Position numbers and translations under genes: made by a program | In this document: positions 25,172-34,197 of the stretch, piece by piece | Layout of the letters: every line of letters starts with the position of its first letter | Numbering within the stretch: position 1 is the stretch's first letter | Notes under the pieces: model-generated | The model's input: the letters and a program-made list of their open reading frames with translations, nothing else | What the model was told of the DNA's origin: nothing | Database searches by the model: none | Source of the DNA: Candidatus Gastranaerophilales bacterium | Lineage (GTDB): Bacteria > Cyanobacteriota > Vampirovibrionia > Gastranaerophilales > Gastranaerophilaceae | Assembly (NCBI GenBank): GCA_944326485.1 | Contig: CALVED010000011.1 | Location: 1-61,626, forward strand | Length of the DNA: 61,626 nt | Reading direction: 5' to 3'

Positions 25172-25261
25172 ATACAAATGAATAATAAGAAATCCTAGAA
25201 ATTATGTCACTGATGAATATTTAGCTTCGAATTTAATTTATCATAGAACTTCTTACACTAA

Positions 25262-26266
25262 TTATATAAGATACTTAACCGGTTCCATACCAGCTTGTTT
25301 TATTATATTTATACAAAATTCCTCTTCAGGCATATATCTTTTTTCAGAATAAATTGTATATTTTTTTTCAAGCTCTTTTGGTGTTCCATCATGAATTGTA
25401 ACAGTATTACATCCCGCCAATAATCCTCTTAATTGTCCATTACTACTGTTAGTTTCAAGTGATGATGTTGATGGTATCAAACAATCAGGTTTTAATATTC
25501 TCAATATAGCAAGGAAATTTAATGTTAAATCAATATCACCATCTGAATAGTTTTTAAACTCTGAATATTCATTTGAGATAAATTTTGTTGCACTAACCAT
25601 AGCTAAATCAAGCTTATTAATCAGAACAAGATCTTCATAAAGATTGTCTAAAGTTTGTCCAGGCAAGCCAACTATGTTACCACTTCCTGTTTGAAAACCT
25701 ATTTCTATTAAATTTTCTATACATTTTATTCTATTTTCAATAGAATCAGAAGGTCTGCAATATTTATGATGAGAGCCATTTGCAGTTTCAAATTTTAGAA
25801 TATATCTTGATGCTCCTGAATCTTTTAATTGCTTATATTCTTCTTTACTTAAATTTCCCAAACACAGTATTATTTTTATATCAGGATACAATTTTAGTAT
25901 TTCTTCACAACAGAAAGAAATATCATCAATAAAATGTCTATTATGTGATTCGCCTGATTGGAGTAAAAAAGTTCTTCTTCCCAAATTTGCCAATATTTTC
26001 ATTCTATTTAATATTTCATCTTTTGATAAAAAATATATATCATTCCTATTTTTACCCATAGAGCAATATCTGCAAGATTGTGAACAAATATTGGAAAGTT
26101 CTATTACACTTCTAAGTTCTGCTTTATTTTGAAATTTACTTTTATTTCTCAAATCCCTTGCGGTTAAAATCAATTCTTCCTGATTTTTTCCCCTTAACAT
26201 AAGAAAATCTTTTATTCTTTCTTTATTAAGTAATTTTATATTTTCTATGAAATAAGAACTGTCCAT
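25262..26266 (-). CDS. radical SAM enzyme, HydE/BioB-like
   Basis: A 334-residue protein. The start at 26266 is set by a strong GGAGG 5 nt upstream; an upstream frame opening at 26290 is ignored. The radical SAM cluster CSQSCRYC has Cys61, 65 and 68. 'FLLQSGE', 'ILKFETAN', 'GNIVGLPGQT' and 'IPSTSSLET' follow the order of HydE, the H-cluster maturase, and of biotin synthase relatives. Since the window has two [FeFe] hydrogenases, a divergent HydE is plausible, but the match is loose and another HydE/PylB-type function cannot be ruled out. No other maturase (HydF, HydG) is in the window. Confidence 0.65.
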   Translation of the reverse strand: MDSSYFIENIKLLNKERIKDFLMLRGKNQEELILTARDLRNKSKFQNKAELRSVIELSNICSQSCRYCSMGKNRNDIYFLSKDEILNRMKILANLGRRTFLLQSGESHNRHFIDDISFCCEEILKLYPDIKIILCLGNLSKEEYKQLKDSGASRYILKFETANGSHHKYCRPSDSIENRIKCIENLIEIGFQTGSGNIVGLPGQTLDNLYEDLVLINKLDLAMVSATKFISNEYSEFKNYSDGDIDLTLNFLAILRILKPDCLIPSTSSLETNSSNGQLRGLLAGCNTVTIHDGTPKELEKKYTIYSEKRYMPEEEFCINIIKQAGMEPVKYLI

Positions 26267-26311
26267 TTTTCCTCCAGACAATGTATACAAGTATTATTTT
26301 TACAATATTTA

Positions 26312-26320
26312 TGATATTAT
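26312..26320 (+). promoter_or_regulatory. extended -10 promoter, leaderless type
   Basis: TG-A-TATTAT is followed by 8 nt and then the ATG at 26329. No Shine-Dalgarno is present. Confidence 0.55.
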
Positions 26321-26328
26321 AAATAACT

Positions 26329-27306
26329 ATGAAAAAGAATATATTTTACATAATCGTTGGATTATTTGTTTTAACACTTATATATTTTACTTATAGTATA
26401 TTGGAATATTTAAATACTCAAAGGAACAATTATAGTCAAATAACATTTTGTTCCACTGAAGGACAAAATTGTTTTAACAAAATGTTTGAACTAATCCTAC
26501 CAAAGATGTTAATACATAAAGTAACAATCAATTCTAAAACTCCTGAATTACTGAGATTGGATTGGTCTGCCAGATTAGTATCAGATTATGCAATAAATAA
26601 TTCAGATGTGCTAATTTCATATGGAGTAGGGTATGATATTACATTTGAAAATAACTATGCAAAATTTTTACATAAACCTGTGTATTCATTTGATTGCGGC
26701 ATTTCAGTTCCCCCAACATTAGAAGCAGGGTGCCATTTTTATAGTGAATGTATAGAAACAAATGACTTTGTTGTTGAATTTCCAAATCAAATTATTTCAA
26801 ACAAAGTACACAAATATACTGAAATGCTAGACAAATTAAAACTAACAGATAAGAAAGTATTTGTAAAAATGGATATTGCCGGAGCAGAAAAAGCAGCACT
26901 TCCCCAAATCATTGATAATTCTGACAATATAACAGGTATGGCTATTGCATTTTATTTATATGATGCAAAAAGCGTAATGGAAGCAATGCCTATATTAGAC
27001 AAATTAAATGAAAAATTTGTCTTAATTTCAAGGAATTCACTTCAATTTGTAAGCTGCCCAGTTGATATATCATCAAAATATTATAAAGGGGGTCCTTGTA
27101 ACTATCTTTTTGTATTATCTTATGTTAATAAAAATATAATAGATAAAGAAGAAATATCGTGGATACAAGAAACAACAAAATTATATAAATATAAATCAAT
27201 AGACGAAAGTAAATATTATCCCATAATTGATAATAATATTAGTTTAATAGTTGTACTTATTGAAAAATTAAAGCAATTAAAAACAGTATTATATAAATTT
27301 TCGTAA
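26329..27306 (+). CDS. membrane-anchored FkbM-like methyltransferase-fold protein 1
   Basis: 325 residues with one N-terminal membrane helix (about 5-23) and then a soluble domain. 'ISYGVGYDITFE' (96-107) and 'MDIAGAE' (181-187) resemble the S-F-G-x-G-x-D-x-x-F and K-x-D-x-E-G-A-E motifs of FkbM-type SAM methyltransferases, but the Glu of E-G-A-E is Ala here. Two paralogues follow in tandem. There is no ribosome site; the extended -10 lies 8 nt upstream. The soluble domain may be outside the membrane, where SAM would be absent, so the enzyme activity is doubtful. The substrate is unknown. Confidence 0.55.
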   Translation: MKKNIFYIIVGLFVLTLIYFTYSILEYLNTQRNNYSQITFCSTEGQNCFNKMFELILPKMLIHKVTINSKTPELLRLDWSARLVSDYAINNSDVLISYGVGYDITFENNYAKFLHKPVYSFDCGISVPPTLEAGCHFYSECIETNDFVVEFPNQIISNKVHKYTEMLDKLKLTDKKVFVKMDIAGAEKAALPQIIDNSDNITGMAIAFYLYDAKSVMEAMPILDKLNEKFVLISRNSLQFVSCPVDISSKYYKGGPCNYLFVLSYVNKNIIDKEEISWIQETTKLYKYKSIDESKYYPIIDNNISLIVVLIEKLKQLKTVLYKFS

Positions 27307-27328
27307 ATTGCACATTTATATAGCATTG

Positions 27329-27337
27329 TGCTATTAT
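27329..27337 (+). promoter_or_regulatory. extended -10 promoter, leaderless type
   Basis: TG-C-TATTAT is followed by 7 nt and then the ATG at 27345. It is the same arrangement as before the flanking paralogues. Confidence 0.55.
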
Positions 27338-27344
27338 TCTAATT

Positions 27345-28316
27345 ATGAAGAAAAAGTTTCTTATATTATTTGGATTATTTATTTTAACTTTTGTATATTT
27401 TACATATGTGCTATTAGAGTATTTAAATGTTCAAAAGCATAATTATAGTCAAATAAAATTTTGTTCTAATGAGAAACAAGACTGTTTCAACAAAATGTTT
27501 GAACTAATTTTACCAGAGCTATTAATACATAAAGTTAAAATAAATTCGAAAACTCCAGAATTGTTAAGATTAGATTGGTCTGCAAGATTGATGTCAGATT
27601 ATGCACTATCCAATGCAGATGTTTTAGTCTCTTACGGTGTTGGTGATGATTTGACTTTTGAAAATACATACATTAAAAACATGAAAAAACCCGTCTATGC
27701 TTTTGATTGCGGAGTCACTAATCCGCCTTATGCAGAAAATGGCTGTAATTTTTATAGTGAATGTATAGCAACAGATACATTTATAACTGAAGATAAAGAT
27801 AATTATAAACTTAAAAAGGTTCATACATATAAAGAAATGATAGATAGGTTAAACTTATCTGATAAAAAAATATTTATTAAAATGGACATAATTGGAGCAG
27901 AAAAATTAGCAATTCCCCAAATTCTTGACTTTTCAGATAATATCACAGGTATGGTAATATGTTTTTATTTTTCCGATACAAATAAAGTTATAGAAGCAAT
28001 ACCAGTCTTAGAAAAATTAAATAAAAAATTCGTTCTTATTTCAAGAATTTCTGATTCAACCTGGACTTGTCCTATAAATATAAAATCAAAATATTTTAAA
28101 GGCAACTCTTGCAATTATCTTTTTGCATTATCATATGTCAATAAAAATTTAGTGGACAAAGACGAAATACCTTTTCAACAAAAAACAACTGAGTTATATA
28201 AACATAAATCAATCTGTGACATAAAATATCGTCCCATAATCGATAATGATATAAGTTCAATAGTTGTAATAGTAGAAAAATTAAAAAGATTTAAAAAGCA
28301 GTTATTCAATAACTGA
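27345..28316 (+). CDS. membrane-anchored FkbM-like methyltransferase-fold protein 2
   Basis: 323 residues, clearly homologous along the full length to the genes on both sides: N-terminal membrane helix, 'FNKMFELILP', 'ELLRLDWSARL', 'VSYGVGDDLTFE', 'FDCGVTNPP', and 'MDIIGAE' in place of the E-G-A-E motif. Conserved Cys residues after the helix ('CSNEKQDCF') and in 'GCNFYSEC' and 'CNYLF' could form disulfides, as expected for an exported domain. Each gene of the trio has its own promoter-like element, so they may be expressed separately. Confidence 0.55.
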   Translation: MKKKFLILFGLFILTFVYFTYVLLEYLNVQKHNYSQIKFCSNEKQDCFNKMFELILPELLIHKVKINSKTPELLRLDWSARLMSDYALSNADVLVSYGVGDDLTFENTYIKNMKKPVYAFDCGVTNPPYAENGCNFYSECIATDTFITEDKDNYKLKKVHTYKEMIDRLNLSDKKIFIKMDIIGAEKLAIPQILDFSDNITGMVICFYFSDTNKVIEAIPVLEKLNKKFVLISRISDSTWTCPINIKSKYFKGNSCNYLFALSYVNKNLVDKDEIPFQQKTTELYKHKSICDIKYRPIIDNDISSIVVIVEKLKRFKKQLFNN

Positions 28317-28341
28317 TAAAGTGTATTTTTTAATACATTTA

Positions 28342-28350
28342 TGATACTAT
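28342..28350 (+). promoter_or_regulatory. extended -10 promoter, leaderless type
   Basis: TG-A-TACTAT is followed by 9 nt and then the ATG at 28360. No Shine-Dalgarno is seen. Confidence 0.5.
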
Positions 28351-28359
28351 AAAATAATT

Positions 28360-29343
28360 ATGAACAAAAAGATTTTTATTACCATCATAGTAGTATTGTT
28401 TTTAATTTTTGGTTATTTTACTTACTGTTTATGTAATTATTTTTATACTCAAAAAATAAACTATAATAAAATAAATTTATGTTCAAACAATAAAAAAGAT
28501 TGCTACAATAAAATGTTTGAACTAATATTACCAAAAATGTTAATACATAAGATAGAAATAGAGCCTAAATCTCCTGAACTACTAAGATTGGATTGGACAG
28601 AAAGATTAATATCAGATTATGCAATAAATATGGCAGATATATTAATTTCATATGGAATAGGATATGACGACATAACATTTGAAAATACATTTATTGAAAA
28701 TTTCAACAAGCCTGTATATGCTTTTGATTGTGGCATATCTGTTCCTCCCAGAGCCGCGGATGGGTTCAATTTTTATAGCGAATGCATAGCAACAGATGCT
28801 TTTATATCAAAATATCCAAATCAAATAGCTTCAGGGAAAATACACTCATATAAAGAAATGTTAGATAAACTAAATTTAGCAGATAAAAAAGTATTTATAC
28901 AAATGAATATCTCTGGAGCTGAAACTGCAGCTATTCCACAAATAATTGATAATGCTGATAATGTTACAGGAATAGTTATTACTTTTTATCTGTCTGATAC
29001 ACAAAAAATTATTGAGAATATTCCAATATTAGATAAGTTAAACGAAAAATTTATTCTAATTTCAAGATTTGCATTTCCTTACATAAATTGTCCTGCTGAA
29101 ATAAAATCAAAATATTACAAAGGTAATCCGTGTAATTATCTTTTTGTATTATCTTACATTAATAAAAATATAGTAGATAAAGACGAAATATCTTGGAATC
29201 AAGAGACAACAAAGCTATATAAATTTAAACCAATTGGGAACACAAAATATTATATAATTACAAATAATAACATAAGTATAATAGTTACGTTTGCTGAAAA
29301 ATTAAAAGAGCTAAAAAATAATATATGGAAAACTCAATATTAG
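28360..29343 (+). CDS. membrane-anchored FkbM-like methyltransferase-fold protein 3
   Basis: 327 residues, third member of the tandem. It keeps the membrane helix, 'YNKMFELILPKMLIHK', 'ISYGIGYDDITFE' and 'FDCGISVPP', but the acidic motif has drifted further to 'MNISGAE' (Asp to Asn, Glu to Ser). This argues against a normal SAM-binding site. Its last 19 nt overlap the start of the EamA transporter gene, so those two are cotranscribed. No function is assigned. Confidence 0.55.
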   Translation: MNKKIFITIIVVLFLIFGYFTYCLCNYFYTQKINYNKINLCSNNKKDCYNKMFELILPKMLIHKIEIEPKSPELLRLDWTERLISDYAINMADILISYGIGYDDITFENTFIENFNKPVYAFDCGISVPPRAADGFNFYSECIATDAFISKYPNQIASGKIHSYKEMLDKLNLADKKVFIQMNISGAETAAIPQIIDNADNVTGIVITFYLSDTQKIIENIPILDKLNEKFILISRFAFPYINCPAEIKSKYYKGNPCNYLFVLSYINKNIVDKDEISWNQETTKLYKFKPIGNTKYYIITNNNISIIVTFAEKLKELKNNIWKTQY

Positions 29344-30221
29344 GAATAATTTTTGCTTTAATTTCTACTGCGTCTTGGGCATTATGTACAATAATACTAA
29401 AAAAATTAGGAGAAAGACTAGAGCCAATTGGAATTACCACGGTAAAATCCTGTTTAAGTACTTTATTTTTATTTATAGCTATATTATTAACAACAAAAGA
29501 AATATTTGTAACTAAAGAATATTTATTCCCGATTGCTTTAAGTGGTCTTATTGGAATAGCAATTGGAGACAGTTTCTTTTTTGCATCATTAAACAGATTG
29601 TCTCCAATGGTATTATCATTAATTCTTTTCGTTGGTCCTGATTTATTTACAGGTATATTTGGACTATTATTTCTTGGAGAGATGCCAACAGTTATTGCTT
29701 GGATTGGTATTATTCTAACTTTAATCGGGCTTAGTTTATTTATTTTTCCAATAAAAACCGTAAACACAACTAATGATAAATCTACTACAACAATTATTGG
29801 AATTATATTGGCAATACTATCTTTATGCTGTACCGCATATTCAATGGTAATAATTAAACCAGTTTTACAAATGGTTCCAACAATTACAGCAACAATGTAC
29901 AGAATGTTATTTAGTGCAGTTGGGTTAATAATAATAGGACTTTATACAAAAAAAATATTTAATTGGAAATATACACTATCTGATAAAAAGTATAGTCTAA
30001 AGCTTACATCGACAATGCTGCTTTCAACATTCGGCGGTTTTTGGCTATCTTTATCTGCCATAAAATATTGTGATTTAATAATTGCAAGTACAATAATGAC
30101 ACTAGAACCTTTATTTATCTTATTATTTATGATAGTATTTAATGGATATAAACCAAAAAGAAAAGAATATCTTGGGATAATATTTATAATAGTGGGAATA
30201 ATCTTTATATGCAAAGGTTAA
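29325..30221 (+). CDS. EamA/DMT-superfamily transporter
   Basis: A 298-residue inner-membrane protein with ten predicted helices in two EamA repeats (about 5-140 and 155-297). 'GIAIGDSFFFASLNRLSP' and 'TMTLEPLFILLF' are typical: each repeat has the E-P or acidic/proline helix signature. DMT transporters export or import small metabolites such as amino acids or sugars; substrate unknown. The ATG overlaps the preceding gene by 19 nt, and the next gene starts 6 nt after its stop. Confidence 0.85.
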   Translation: MENSILGIIFALISTASWALCTIILKKLGERLEPIGITTVKSCLSTLFLFIAILLTTKEIFVTKEYLFPIALSGLIGIAIGDSFFFASLNRLSPMVLSLILFVGPDLFTGIFGLLFLGEMPTVIAWIGIILTLIGLSLFIFPIKTVNTTNDKSTTTIIGIILAILSLCCTAYSMVIIKPVLQMVPTITATMYRMLFSAVGLIIIGLYTKKIFNWKYTLSDKKYSLKLTSTMLLSTFGGFWLSLSAIKYCDLIIASTIMTLEPLFILLFMIVFNGYKPKRKEYLGIIFIIVGIIFICKG

Positions 30222-30227
30222 TACAAT

Positions 30228-31652
30228 ATGAATTTAAAAGAATTATTGATATCAGCAAACAAACGCGTTGATGATTTTCATGAGATGCAAAGACTGGGAG
30301 CACATACTAATACCGGAGAATTTATCCCTGCAGGAGTACACTATCCGCCAATTACTAAATATCCCGAAATAAAATATGAAGAAATGTTTAAAGGATATAC
30401 TGTTCCTGAAGACGGTTTAATGGATGTATATGTTCATATTCCTTATTGTTCAAAAAGATGTATATTTTGTCATTATCCTTCTATTTATAATGGTTCAGAC
30501 AGTGAAAAGGACAAATATCTTGATGCAATAGAAAAAGAAATAGATATTTATCTTAGAACGTTAAATATAGATAAAATTAAGTTAAGAGTTGCCCTAATTG
30601 GTGGAGGTACTCCTACTGACTTAAGCCCTAAACAGTTAGAACGCTTTTTAAAAATATTAACGAAGAAATGTGATTTATCTAATGTCCGTCAATTCAACTA
30701 TGATGTTTCTCCATCAAGCATAATTGGAGCTGAGGGAATTGAAAGATTAAAGATTCTAAAAACATTTGGTGTAGATAGACTTACAATTGGTGTACAGTCA
30801 ATGGACGACAATATACTAAGTCATATGAACAGAAATCATACAAAAAAAGAAGCTTTAGAAGCAATAAGTAATTCAATGAAAATGGGTTTTCAGACAAATA
30901 TAGAATTTATATATGGTTATCCCGGACAAACTGTCGAAAGTTGGTATGAAGAATTAAAACAAATAGTAAAAATTGATGTACATGAACTTCAATTTTACAG
31001 GCTAAAAGTTGATGCATACGGAGACCAACAAGGTACAATAAAAAAACATATTTTTCTCCATCCTGATGAATGTCCTATTGCTGAAGATACAATGAGAATG
31101 AAACAGATGGTATTTGATTACTTAAGAGAATTTGGTTATGAAGAAAATTTAAGACGCGTATTTACAAAAAAGAAATCTTATATTTCTTTATATGCATTTA
31201 ATCAATGTTGTATGCTATATGACCAAATAGCGTTTGGACTTACCGGTTTTTCTTCATTAAGAGATAGATTTGTATTGAATACTCAGCATTTTGACGAATA
31301 TTATAAACGTATTTCCGAGGGAAGACTTCCTTTTAACCGTGGTTATGTAAGAGATAAAGAAGCACAACAAAGATGGGCGTTGATTCTGCCATTAAAAAAT
31401 TATTTCATCAGAAAAAATCATTATAAAAAAGTTACAGGCTTTAATATATCAGAAACAAAATTATATCCTATTATAAATAAACTAAAAGAATATGACTTGA
31501 TAGAAGAAGACGAAAAAACAATAAGATTAACTTCTAAAGGTGCTTTTTTCTCTGATGAAGTTGTTGGATTATTCTATGATACAAGATTCATACCTAAAGA
31601 AAGAAAATATTTTAACGAAGGACCATTAAATCCTTATTCACTTAATGAATAA
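30228..31652 (+). CDS. radical SAM protein, coproporphyrinogen oxidase-like (HemN/HemW family)
   Basis: A 474-residue radical SAM protein. 'HIPYCSKRCIFC' contains the cluster Cys74, 78 and 81. 'ALIGGGTPTDLS' (about 123-134), 'TIGVQSMDDNIL' and 'FIYGYPGQT' are hallmark HemN-family segments. A C-terminal winged-helix-like region ends the protein ('LKEYDLIEEDEKTIRLTSKG'). Members include the anaerobic coproporphyrinogen dehydrogenase, the heme chaperone HemW and heme-cleaving HutW/ChuW-type enzymes. No heme genes are nearby to decide. It is linked to the transporter by a 6-nt gap. Confidence 0.85.
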   Translation: MNLKELLISANKRVDDFHEMQRLGAHTNTGEFIPAGVHYPPITKYPEIKYEEMFKGYTVPEDGLMDVYVHIPYCSKRCIFCHYPSIYNGSDSEKDKYLDAIEKEIDIYLRTLNIDKIKLRVALIGGGTPTDLSPKQLERFLKILTKKCDLSNVRQFNYDVSPSSIIGAEGIERLKILKTFGVDRLTIGVQSMDDNILSHMNRNHTKKEALEAISNSMKMGFQTNIEFIYGYPGQTVESWYEELKQIVKIDVHELQFYRLKVDAYGDQQGTIKKHIFLHPDECPIAEDTMRMKQMVFDYLREFGYEENLRRVFTKKKSYISLYAFNQCCMLYDQIAFGLTGFSSLRDRFVLNTQHFDEYYKRISEGRLPFNRGYVRDKEAQQRWALILPLKNYFIRKNHYKKVTGFNISETKLYPIINKLKEYDLIEEDEKTIRLTSKGAFFSDEVVGLFYDTRFIPKERKYFNEGPLNPYSLNE

Positions 31653-31665
31653 TTGTATAATTTAT

Positions 31666-31839
31666 ATCGTACTTTGTTACAGTTTCATTCTCACTAACAA
31701 AATACTCATCATTTAAAAACGAATCTAACCATAGTTCCAATACAGATACACTCTTAGATAAAAATAAAGTATTTGGTTCTTTTTGTAAAAAAATTCACTA
31801 GAAATTTCTAGCTTATCATTATTTTTTCGAACATTTTTA
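31666..31839 (+). repeat. copy of the dispersed intergenic repeat (decayed)
   Basis: Plus-oriented and eroded. 'TACTTTGTTACAG', 'TCTCACTAACAAAATACTCA', 'CAGATACACTCTTAG', 'GTATTTGGTTCTTTTTGTAA' and 'AAATTCACTAG' follow the family order. Confidence 0.65.
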
Positions 31840-31840
31840 C

Positions 31841-31866
31841 AAAAAAAAACACCCTAAGGTGTTTTA
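31841..31866 (-). terminator. intrinsic terminator of tRNA-Asp
   Basis: On the minus strand AAAACACC-TTAG-GGTGTTTT is followed by a long T run, starting 4 nt after the encoded CCA. Confidence 0.88.
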
Positions 31867-31869
31867 AAA

Positions 31870-31947
31870 TGGCGGGACCGACGAGGCTCGAACTCGCGAC
31901 CTTCTGCGTGACAGGCAGACACTCTAACCAAACTGAGCTACGATCCC
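31870..31947 (-). tRNA. tRNA-Asp (anticodon GTC)
   Basis: Minus-strand cloverleaf with acceptor GGGATCG/CGGTCCC, anticodon stem TCTGC/GCAGA, loop CTGTCAC (anticodon GTC), and an encoded CCA end. Confidence 0.96.
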
Positions 31948-31959
31948 AACTGCAAAACT

Positions 31960-31988
31960 ATTATATGCGGAACAAAAAAAAATTGCAA
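31960..31988 (-). promoter_or_regulatory. promoter of tRNA-Asp
   Basis: On the minus strand TTGCAA (31983-31988), 17 bp, then a perfect TATAAT (31960-31965), 12 nt before the tRNA 5' end. Confidence 0.85.
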
Positions 31989-32064
31989 CAACATTATTCT
32001 ATATTTTACTAATAATCTTTTTGCAATATAATTATTGATATCATAGACTATCAAGAGGCATATT

Positions 32065-34095
32065 ATGAATAAATATTTGTTGGAAATTGGAACAGAAGAG
32101 CTTGCATATAAATTTATTCCATCAGCAATGGAACAATTAAAAGATGAATTTTCTAAAGCATTAAAAGAAAATGAAATAAAATTTTCCAACATAAAAATTT
32201 ATGCTACGCCCAGAAGACTTGCAGTAATAGTTGAAGATCTACCTTTGAAACAAGATGATGTTGAAAAAACAATAAAAGGACCTATTGCCAATATAGCATA
32301 TGATGAAAATGGAGAATTAACAAAAGCGGCAGTTGGTTTTGCAAATAAAAATAATATTTCCACCGATAAATTATTTAAAAAAGACAATTATATTTGGGCA
32401 AAAATTGAACAGAATGGAAAATTAACTCAAGACATTTTAAAAGAGATAGTTCCTTCAATTATTCTTAAATTAAAAGGTACTCATTTTATGAGATGGGCCG
32501 ATTTAGACATAAAATTCCAACGTCCAATAAGATGGGTTGTTTCAATTTTTAACAACGAAAAAGTTGAAATAGAAATTGCAAATATAAAATCTTCAAATAT
32601 TTCAAGAGGCCATAGATTTTCACAATATAAAGAAATTGAAATAAATAATCCTGATGATTATCTTGAGGCACTTGAAAAAGGAAATGTCATTGCAGATGTT
32701 GAAAAAAGGAAACAAACAATAATTGATTTAGCAACAGCTAAAGCAAAAGAAATAGGTGCTGAAATTGTTATTAATGAAGATTTACTTGATGAAGTTACTT
32801 TTATAACCGAATGGCCAGTTCCTGTTATATGTTCTTTTGAAGAAAAATACTTAGAAATACCTGAAAAAGTTACAGTTACGGTAATGGCAGTACATCAAAG
32901 ATATTTCCCTTTATATAAAGATGGAAAACTTTTAAATAAATTTATAACAATAAGTAATTATTTAGGAGATACTTTTGAAAATATAAAAGCAGGTAATGAA
33001 AGAGTTGTAAAAGCAAGATTAGAAGATGCTATTTTCTTTGTTCAAGAAGATACTCAAAAACCTCTAATCTCATATTTAGAAGATTTAAAAGGTGTAACTT
33101 TCCAAAAAGGATTTGGAAGTGTATACGATAAAACACAAAGAATTTGTTCTTTGTCAAAATATCTTGCAAAATCTTTGCAAGCTCCTATTGCGAATATAGA
33201 AAGAACAGCATTATTATGTAAAGCTGACCTTGTAACAAAATTAGTATTCGAATTTACCGAATTACAAGGCTATATTGGCTGTGATTACGCTTTAAGAAGT
33301 GGAGAATCAAAAGAAGTTGCAGAAGGCATAAAAGAACATTATTTTCCATTAAATGCCGATAGTGAAATAGCCGAACATATTGAAGGACAAATTGTTGGTA
33401 TTGCAGATAAAATTGACACAATTGTAACTGTCTTTGCTGAAGGAAAAAAAATATCGGGATCTCAAGATCCACTTGGAGTAAGAAGAGCAACTCTTGGTAT
33501 ATTAAGAACAATATTACAAAAAGATTTGAACATTAATATTTCTGATTTATTAAAACAAACAATAAACCTACTTTCTGATAAAATTGAAGACAAAGATAAG
33601 TTATATAACAATATAAAAGAGTTTTTTGAACAAAGATTAATTATTTTACTATCGGATAAATATAAACATGACATATTAGAAGCTTGTATCAGCGAAAAAG
33701 ATGCTTTAAGTAATCTAAAAGATTTTATTAAACGTCTTGATATTGTTTCAGAAATTATTAAAAAAGAAAATAAAGACCAATTTTTAGAAGCAATAAATAG
33801 AATTATTAGAATTATTAAAAATGAAAAAGATTTTTCTTCTGTAAATACTAAGCTTCTAACATGTGAAGCTGAAATAAATTTATGGCTAGCGGTTAAAGAT
33901 ATAAATGAAAATGTGCTTACTTATGAAAAATTAGAAGAAGAACTAATAAAAGTAGTTCCAAAAATTTCAGAATTTTTTGATAAAGTTCTGGTTATGGATA
34001 AAGATCAAATAATAAAACAAAACAGAATAAATTTACTTTATTTTATTAAACAAAAGTTTGCAAAAATAGCAGATTTCAGCAAAATAGTATTTTAA
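32065..34095 (+). CDS. glyS: glycyl-tRNA synthetase, beta subunit
   Basis: A 676-residue beta subunit of the alpha2-beta2 bacterial enzyme, near the usual length. The start 'LLEIGTEELAYKFIPSAMEQL' region, 'TPRRLAVIVEDLP', 'GTHFMRWADLDIKFQRPIRWV' region and 'VTVMAVHQRYFPL' are all family hallmarks; the C-terminus holds the tRNA-binding DALR-like domain. It joins glycine to tRNA-Gly together with GlyQ, which is not beside it. Ribosome site AAGAGG precedes the ATG. Confidence 0.96.
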   Translation: MNKYLLEIGTEELAYKFIPSAMEQLKDEFSKALKENEIKFSNIKIYATPRRLAVIVEDLPLKQDDVEKTIKGPIANIAYDENGELTKAAVGFANKNNISTDKLFKKDNYIWAKIEQNGKLTQDILKEIVPSIILKLKGTHFMRWADLDIKFQRPIRWVVSIFNNEKVEIEIANIKSSNISRGHRFSQYKEIEINNPDDYLEALEKGNVIADVEKRKQTIIDLATAKAKEIGAEIVINEDLLDEVTFITEWPVPVICSFEEKYLEIPEKVTVTVMAVHQRYFPLYKDGKLLNKFITISNYLGDTFENIKAGNERVVKARLEDAIFFVQEDTQKPLISYLEDLKGVTFQKGFGSVYDKTQRICSLSKYLAKSLQAPIANIERTALLCKADLVTKLVFEFTELQGYIGCDYALRSGESKEVAEGIKEHYFPLNADSEIAEHIEGQIVGIADKIDTIVTVFAEGKKISGSQDPLGVRRATLGILRTILQKDLNINISDLLKQTINLLSDKIEDKDKLYNNIKEFFEQRLIILLSDKYKHDILEACISEKDALSNLKDFIKRLDIVSEIIKKENKDQFLEAINRIIRIIKNEKDFSSVNTKLLTCEAEINLWLAVKDINENVLTYEKLEEELIKVVPKISEFFDKVLVMDKDQIIKQNRINLLYFIKQKFAKIADFSKIVF

Positions 34096-34197
34096 CAGGT
34101 AATAACTAATCTGGTATTTCTCTTTGTTACATTGTCATAAATATTAAAATAAATTAAATATTCATTAAAAAATTAAATTTCTCGTTAATTTTTATAT

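Noticed and set aside
25139-25200. Stop-codon reassignment (TGA read through) in a small frame
   Set aside because: Well-identified genes in the window end at TGA, TAA and TAG at normal lengths, so the standard code applies; the frame is more likely dead.
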